Below are positions 12,160 to 20,400 of a DNA stretch of 64,000 bases, in pieces; positions within the stretch are counted from its first letter, which is position 1; every line of letters starts with the position of its first letter. The stretch covers positions 2,408,501-2,472,500 of the forward strand of contig OZ026848.1 of assembly GCA_964023205.1 (NCBI GenBank), in the 5' to 3' direction. The notes under the pieces were generated by a model that searched no databases, had not been told where the DNA came from, and saw only the letters and a program-made list of their open reading frames with translations. The translations under genes were made by a program, and so were the position numbers. The stretch comes from Lutraria lutraria (taxonomy: Eukaryota; Mollusca; Bivalvia; Venerida; Mactridae).

Positions 12160-14457
12160 ATGGACATCACTGATTATGATAATCTTGTAGTGTTTCTAAC
12201 TGATGGATTATATCCTGTCAGTCTGAGAGGTAAAGGAATGTCACTTGTCAACAGAAGGCATCATTTTAAGAAGAAGGCAGAAAACTTCTACATCAAAGGT
12301 ACTAAATGCCTCAAGGTGCATAAAATTCCTAAAATGACATATCTTTTTTGTGAACACATTATATTGCAGTTGTACAAACATTTATTACTCTAATATATTT
12401 TTATACATGTGTAACGAAAGTATATTTTCTTTCAAAATCATTTAATGATTCAATTAATTAATTAATTTTGTTCAGAGACAATGCATTAGGTACAAATTAT
12501 ATAATGAAAAAATGATATTTTAATTTAATTGATTTATAGTTGTGTTTGTAGTATATCTCTAATTGAGACAGTTTTGCAACAATATACATTAGCATAATGA
12601 ATTCTGTAAAAACAAAGTATAAACTTTCTAAAGGTTGCCTTGATCAATTTCTTTTTTCTCTAAGTAGGTTTTTCTATAGATAGATGTGCTATTGGTAAAC
12701 ATTTTGTTACTTCATTAAGTGTACACTAAAGATTGAAATTATGAAATTCAGCTTTAGTAGTTTGATAAAAATATCTCAAATAGCAGAAATGTACCTGGAC
12801 CATAACTCTTTACCTTGCCTCAATGTTATTTTTAATTGAATTCTATATTTGATAATAATATAATGAAGTGAAATTACTCAAAATGCATATAATGATCAAT
12901 TAATAAAAAACAGTTTCCTATAGTCAGTTAGTCCTTACTCTTAGCCACTTCTTCTCTTGAATGTTAAGCCCTTTTATCAGCAACGTAATTTTCCATTTTT
13001 TAGGTAATTTAGATATCACATTGTGAGTACTATAGGTCATTGTAGTACTTCATGAGAACGCAAAACTATCATTAGTGTGGTGAAAATATATCGGTTCAGT
13101 AGGGTCTTACATTGTTAGAGTAATTAAGTTCATTGTTGAACTGTATGAGAAATAAAAAAAAAATTTGAAAATACCTTATTATTGACTGAAATTGTGATCT
13201 ATTCAAATCTTGACACTTAACTTGATGTTACATTGTTAGAGTAATTTAGTTCATTGTTGGACTGTATGAGAAAGCACGATGATCATTTCTTTATGAAAAT
13301 ATATCAGTTCAGTAGGGTCTTACAGTTCTCATGACCATTTTTTTTCAACATGTCTTATTATTGACTGAAATGGTGATCTATTCAAATCTTTACAATTTAA
13401 CTTGATGTTATATTGTTAGAGTAATTTAGTTCATTGTTGGGCTGTATGAGAAATAAAAAAAATCATTTTGTGGGGTGAAAATATATCGGTTCAGTAGGGT
13501 CTTACAGTTCTCATGACCGTTTTTTGTTGAAAATGTCCTATTATTGACTGACAATTTAACTTGATAAAGGAAATAGTATGCAACTAAATGGTGTGATTAT
13601 ATAGAAGTATCTGGAATCTTTCCCCAATTAAGTGTGTCAGATCTAAATATATTTCAAATCATTTTATTGTAATTACATGGAAAGAGTCATGTATCTAAAT
13701 AAGTGCTTGTCGGTAGATACATGAGATATTATTATATTTGCATGGGCTCGAACGATGTGTGTACACATTTCTTTCTTTTGCCTCGTATGGTAAAAATCAA
13801 GTCCGACAGTACTTTCAGTACTTTGATTCATGTAAGGCATTATAGAACCTGTTGGGAAATATTTCATGATCAGATATGTAGTAGTTTGTTCCTATTTAAA
13901 TTATAGATGCTGAACTGTATAAGGCAATGCCTGGTTTGATAGAAGGGGTTAAGGTGGTCAAGAGTGATGCTGTTGGTGGTATCATGAAAGAATTTCATGC
14001 AAGTTCCCTTGGCGGTCACAGTGGGTTTAACAAAACGAATAGCGCCATCAAGTTGCGTTATTGGTGGCATGGGATGACAGAATATATTAGAAACTTTGTA
14101 AGTGCTAGCAAAAAAGCTTTTTATAACTGACAGCAATTTCTCTTTAGATATTGATAGTATTAATTATGCTATGTAACACCAGATTTGTTGCACCAGTGGT
14201 TTGTATGAATCTTCTTATTCCAAATAATTATCTACTTTATAATCTTAACGAAATAAAATGAAAACAAAAGCATTGGTACTGATGTAAATAAGGTAAGAAA
14301 TTCAGGTAAAAAAATTCTTAATGTGCATTAATTTTATTCAGGTAAAAAAATTCTTAATGTGCATTAATTTTATATTGTACAGGTGAAAGTATGTGAAAAT
14401 TGCCAGAAGTCTGATCCAATGAAGCCTACAAAGAAGCCAGACTTGAAGCAAATCCAT
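12160..14457 (+). CDS. Exons 1-3: integrase N-terminal H2C2 zinc-binding domain
   Basis: Exon 1 (46 codons, phase 1 end) holds the basic NRRHHFKKKAENFYIK segment, typical of the stretch before Gypsy-type integrase zinc domains. Exon 2 completes Asp47 and continues with KEFHASSLGGHSGFNKT. Exon 3 supplies VCENCQKSD. The ligands are His77, His84, Cys114 and Cys117, giving H-x6-H-x29-C-x2-C. In retroviral-type integrases this domain helps multimerise the enzyme and bind element ends. Intron 1 (12299-13906) is 1.6 kb and holds a local repeat. Intron 2 contains a perfect 36-bp tandem duplication next to the exon 3 acceptor. Confidence 0.85.
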
Positions 14458-17400
14458 GTAAGGTTCAGCTTATCTTCACAATTTCCATTTGTTATATTGT
14501 TGAAATATTACGAGGGTCATCCTTAAAGTTTGTGGACAGTGTTATTAATGAGATTAATGAGATTAGTCACATATGTTTTATGCCAAAATTTTATGTATGT
14601 GTTATGTAACATATTGACAAAATACATGCCAAATATCAGAGCGAAATATTGATTGATAAAAAACTATGCCATACAGATCAAACGCACATATAGATCTACG
14701 GAGCACTTCAACAAAATTCTTATCGACGTCATGATCATATAATCACATTTTCTCGATATACTCGTCCGCATATGTTATGCAATCAGGTGACACTGTCTCT
14801 ATATGTTGACAAATTTGACATCCAGGCTTTAATTGCTATCAGTGTTTACATTATTTCAGTTAATCACACTCTGACAGGCATATTTTGTGACATATTGGCA
14901 GTTTTTTATAGGAAGAAGTAGTTTTTACATGTGGAAGTTAATTATTTCCAGGAATGTTAATGACAAACTTTAAGGAAACTATGAAAATTGGACATACCCC
15001 ATGCAATCCATACTGTAAATTCTCAAATTTTTATTGCAGGTCACTCACCCCTTTGAGCTAGTTGGATGTGACCTGATGGGTCCATTTCAGGAGACAGACT
15101 CTGGTTATCGCTACATATTTACAGCTACTGATTACTATACCAAGTGGGTAGAAGCTTTTCCTATCAGATCCATGTCCGCAACTGATGTTTCAGCCTGCAT
15201 GAAGCAACTTCTTTACAGACATGGAGCAGTCAATGCCATTTTAACTGACCAAGGGAGGGAATTCACAAATGAGGTAAGCAAATTAAAGTAGTCAAGTGAC
15301 CTTAGATAAATGAATATCTGCTGTTTGTCTGGTTGTCATCTGTCCATCTGCTATTTATTTCAAACATAATATCAATTTAAAGCCACTCTGCCGCTACATA
15401 CTAAAATGTGCTGATGTGGTGAAAACTTGTGTCGATACTATCAAGTTTGGTCATAGTCTTCCATTGCAAAAAAGTAAATATTTTTAAAACTTTTATTTGT
15501 AACAAAACTGCAGGCTGAGGTAATTTCCTGCTTAACCTCTACACAAATGTTCCTGAATTTTATCAGCTCTTCTTATAAATCACAAAAGGGATTTCAATGA
15601 AACTCGGTAGAAGTTATCAGTACCAAGCCATATAAGCAGGATTAATTTATTGGGTCATGATCAAGGTCATAATAGCAAAAAATGATTTTTGCTTGTTAGC
15701 AATTCATCTCATACACCAACAATGAGATTTCAATGTAATTTGGCTGAAATGATCAGAACCAAGACTATTTGTACATATCATCAAGAATTTATATTTGTAT
15801 CGAAGTCAAAAAGTTGAACGACTTTTGAATGGTTTTCCATTGAGAAGACCCCTTTACTTAAATAAAAACAACTGTGTTTGACAATAGTTTTATCTGTACT
15901 GAATATTTGATTCACGAAATTTCTATGTTTACTATTGGCCCTGATTGAATGCAATTTTGCCCTGAAAAAAAAACAGGCTCTAGTTAACATACATTTTGTA
16001 TTCATTATTTATTTAATTATATTTCATTATTTACTTATCTCTTGTATTAGTTATGTGATAACCACCCCATATTGAATTTGATGAGTGTTTTGTATTTTAG
16101 ATCAACAAAGAACTCTGTGATGAATGGGGCATAAATCACAAGGTAACTGCTGCCTACCACCCACAGACCAATGGGCTAGATGAAAGGACAAATCAGACAT
16201 TAAAAAGGTAAAATTTAGTCAGCATTATGCATGTCTTATCCACCAAGGATGATGTATGAATATTGATATGGTGTACAGTACACCACTGTACAGACAGCCA
16301 GACGAACAAAGAGAAGTCCATATTTAGTCCCTTAGTCACAATTCAAACTTTTTTATAATTAATTAATACTTTTAGTAATGGAGGACTGGATTTAAAATTA
16401 CTTTGCACAATGATTATTATTGTTGTAAGTGGTCATTTTGAGCTAAAAGAATGAGTGTTTGTCTGCCTTCTATTACAATTCATAATAATGTCACATTTTG
16501 CTCATTGATTCTGCCCAAGGAAACTCTTTCTTTAATATAATTCTTAAACCATAGGGCTTAGAGCTTAGATATTTGGTATTGATCATCATCAGGTGGATCT
16601 CTATCAATTTAATTCAAATTATGACTCTGGTGTCAAAATCACTTGATTTTACTTATGAAGATCTTCTAAAATTTCCTGAAAATAAACTAGAAGGCATATA
16701 GCTTAGATATTAACAAGTAGCATCCTAGAAATGTTTCTTGGTTTGAATTCAATACATGAAGGGGTGTATAATTATAAATAAAAGACAAGTTTGATATACA
16801 TTAAATTCCAAACATTTTTACAGGAGTTAGACCCCTTTTTGACTTAAAATCTTTGTCAAATGCTGGTTTCTGATCAATGTCTCAATAAATATTCCATTGA
16901 TTGAATTCAGAAGTTACCAGTAGGTAAATTATAATGAAATACAGGTATTTCGGAACCATAACTTGTGTAATTTTTTTCAGAGCGCTGAGCAAGTGTGTAA
17001 ATGATTGTCAGTCTGACTGGGATGTGCATTTGGACAAAGTCTTGTTTTCACTACGAACAAAACCCCAGGCTTCTACGAAGTACAGCCCTTTTTTTTTGTT
17101 GTATGGCCGAGAAGCAAAGTATCCCAGCCAGTTGCAAGGCAATTTTGGTAGTAATGTAAGTGAACAACTGTAAGGCCGGAATTAAAAAACTATTTGTTTG
17201 TTGTGCTCCGACCGACCATCAAAATGGCCCCTACTTTTTTTTAGGTTTTCAAGGTAATCTTTTTTTTTGTTATATGTTCGCACTTGTTTAGTTAAAAGGT
17301 AATTTCTGTTATTAAACCATACCAGAATACATGGCCTTTATTCAATACAAACTGGTTGTTCATCATATTTTGTTCTGTCTAATTACATGTTTAATGCAGA

Positions 17401-20400
17401 GCAGACTACATGAAAATATTGTGTATTTTAAAATTGCCAATTATTTATCAATGCAATTTCAGAAAAAAATATTTCAAATAAAAAATACCTGTCTACCTAC
17501 CCACCTCTTGAAAATATGGTCGGAGCACTACAAACAAACCATTTTTTAATGATAGCCTAATGTTTGAGTACATGAATACAATGCTCCTGTATCCATATGT
17601 GTAAAAGCATCATAACAAAAATATCAGGTCAAAGGTCAAGGTCACTGAGATCTCTATGATCGACAATCTTCAAACTTGATGTAATGATTGGTATCTGCAT
17701 GCATTATTTTGTTTTTAATAGTTTGATGCAGACATGAATGAGTTAAAAGGAGTGTTAATATAAGTACACATCATAATATGGCGAAAGATAATTACAGATG
17801 TATTAGAGCGTTTGTCTGATGATCGAGAGGTTGTGAGTTCGAACCCTGGCGATGCTCACATTGTCCTTGACAAGTTTGACTGAAGATATTACAGCCCATG
17901 TTAAATTGTCCTCCACCTCTGAATTATGTGGGGTAGTTTGGCAGAAGCTTGCGGATAGAATGTGGTTAGTACTGGTTAAGTGAAGTCCAGGAAAGCTGGT
18001 TAGCATAACTGCCCGGGCGCCAAGATATGACTGAAATAATTTTGAAAAATGGCGTAAAACCCAATGAAACAGATATACTAGCTACTATTTAAAAAAAAAA
18101 CCATATAGCTCACCTGAACACAAAGTGTTTAAGGTGAGCTTTTGTAACTGTGTGTGAGACCATCAACAATTTCTTCAAACAGCATCTCATAATAAACCAT
18201 TGGACTGATTATAACAAAACTTCACAGGGATTTTGCATGAAGCTCTACCAAAGTTGTTCAATCAAAAGGAAAAGCTTGAAACAATATTTCAAAATAAACA
18301 AAAGGCCTGTAGCTTTAAAAGGGCATGCCCTGGAACTGAAGCGTCTCAAATAGCAATCAAATTGGTATTATTTTAATTAATGAAAGCGCTGTAAAATATT
18401 TACGAAATATCACGCTAGTTTACTCAAAACACATTTAAAGTTTTACCAAACCTGTCGAATTTGGCCTCAGAAAGTATTCGTCATTTTCACAACTCAACCC
18501 TTTCGGGATCTGTCAAAACAGAAAACATTGCGGAAAAACTGTAATATTGTAAGTTGTGCTCATGTTATGTTCATTCTTGCGACATAAAGCTTATCTTTCG
18601 ATCAATTATAAGTAACTATCAATGTTTCCTGCTTGAAAGGCAGCCCACACGCTTAGTTATAATCTCAGATGAATCGGAAATATCATTGTCCTTTTATTTT
18701 AATAATTTAAACCGACATGCAAATACCGACGCGCACGTTATAGGGTCATTTTTTAACGCACATTCTTCTTTGACTTTTCTGTAATAATTGGTTTTACAAG
18801 TGATGAACACATTTTTGGTGTTTGAAAACCAAAACACAGCAGTTCCAGAGCATGACCCTTTAATATTAAGTATGACCAAACCCTGCGGGTCACTTGACAT
18901 AGGAAAATCTCTTTTAAAAAATCTTAAAATAAACCAGCAGTCCTAGAGCTAGATATTTGACATATATCATTTCTTCGTGGATTTTTATTGATTTTGAGGT
19001 CGTGACCCTAGTCTGCACTCTGCAGTGGTACACAGGTGAACAATGTAGGGCTATGATGTCCTTCTTGTTGACCTTGAGCACTTGGAAGTATTAGTAAATA
19101 ACCAACTCATATTTTGAGGTCACAATGACCATGTACATTGTATGATCGATACCCTCAAGCAAATCTATTGCATTCATTATTCAGGATCACTTTCAAACAT
19201 GCCCAATTGAGGAAGAAATCGACGAGGAAGTAAAAAACAGAAAAGAACAGGAATCCACAACAAATGAAAAAGTAAAGGAAAATACTGAGAAGGCAAAAGC
19301 CAAACAACAAAAAGACTTTAAAAAGGCCAATGAAAAGAAGAAACGCCATTTTTCTGATGTCAGCATTGGTGATAAAGTTTTAAAATATAATAGTGCACGA
19401 GCTGGACAGATTAAAAAAAGTGATTTAGGGTGTAGTTATTTTGGGCCATACATTGTTGTAGAAATTATAGGACATCGCCTTAGGATCAGATCTTTGGATG
19501 GCAAGGTCCTTAAGATCTTAGTGTCTATAAATAATGTTAAATTATTCCAGGAAAACCTGCCAGAAGAACATCCAACAATAGAAGACACAACAACCCCTGA
19601 AAAACAAACAGAACCAACCACCAGTGAACAACTAATAGATGAACCAACCACCACTGAAAAGCCATCTCCAAAAGAACCTGAAAATGATACTGATATATAT
19701 ATTGCCAGATTAAAATCGGATAATTTGCTTGAACTGGTGTTAAAGGGATGTGAAGAAGGAGACTTTGCGGGGACAATTTTACTATCATGCAGTGTTCTTG
19801 CTAAGGCATATGTGGCAAAAATATCTCCGATTGAAGTGTTGGATACGCTTAGTTCTCGCCCACCATTCCTTTCTAGTTGTATTAATCCGAAGAAACTTGG
19901 CAACAATGAACGCTTGACAGTGGCAGGGGAAGGCATTGAGGCAGGTGACATTGACACATTAAAGAGGAACACATGGTTAAATGATAAGGTAAGATACTCT
20001 TTTGCCCCACAAAGGTGGGCATGATTAAAGTAATTGCACCATGTCCAGACTGTAACTTTCTCAGTCCTTGATGGATTTCAAAATCAGTTGGTAGAATCCA
20101 TCATGAGATGATTTGGGCAAAACGGGTCTGTACCTCTAAGGTCAAGGCCACACTTAGAGGTAAATCTATTTTTCATGACAGGACTGAAACTTGTCATTTC
20201 TTGGTGGAAAGCAAAATCGCTTAGCAATGATGAGCCACATACTCAACTGGGGTCATTAACTACAAGCTCAATGTCATATGCAGAGCTCAAAGATAAAAAA
20301 TTGAGTTGAATATTTGTATTCGCTCTCAGATTTTGTTGTTCCTTGATGAATTGCGAATTTACTTGGCAGAAATGATCACTATCATAAGATGATGTGTCAT

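Noticed and set aside
19436..19972. 178-codon minus-strand frame
   Set aside because: Antisense shadow of integrase exon 7; the plus frame carries recognisable motifs and correct splice phases.
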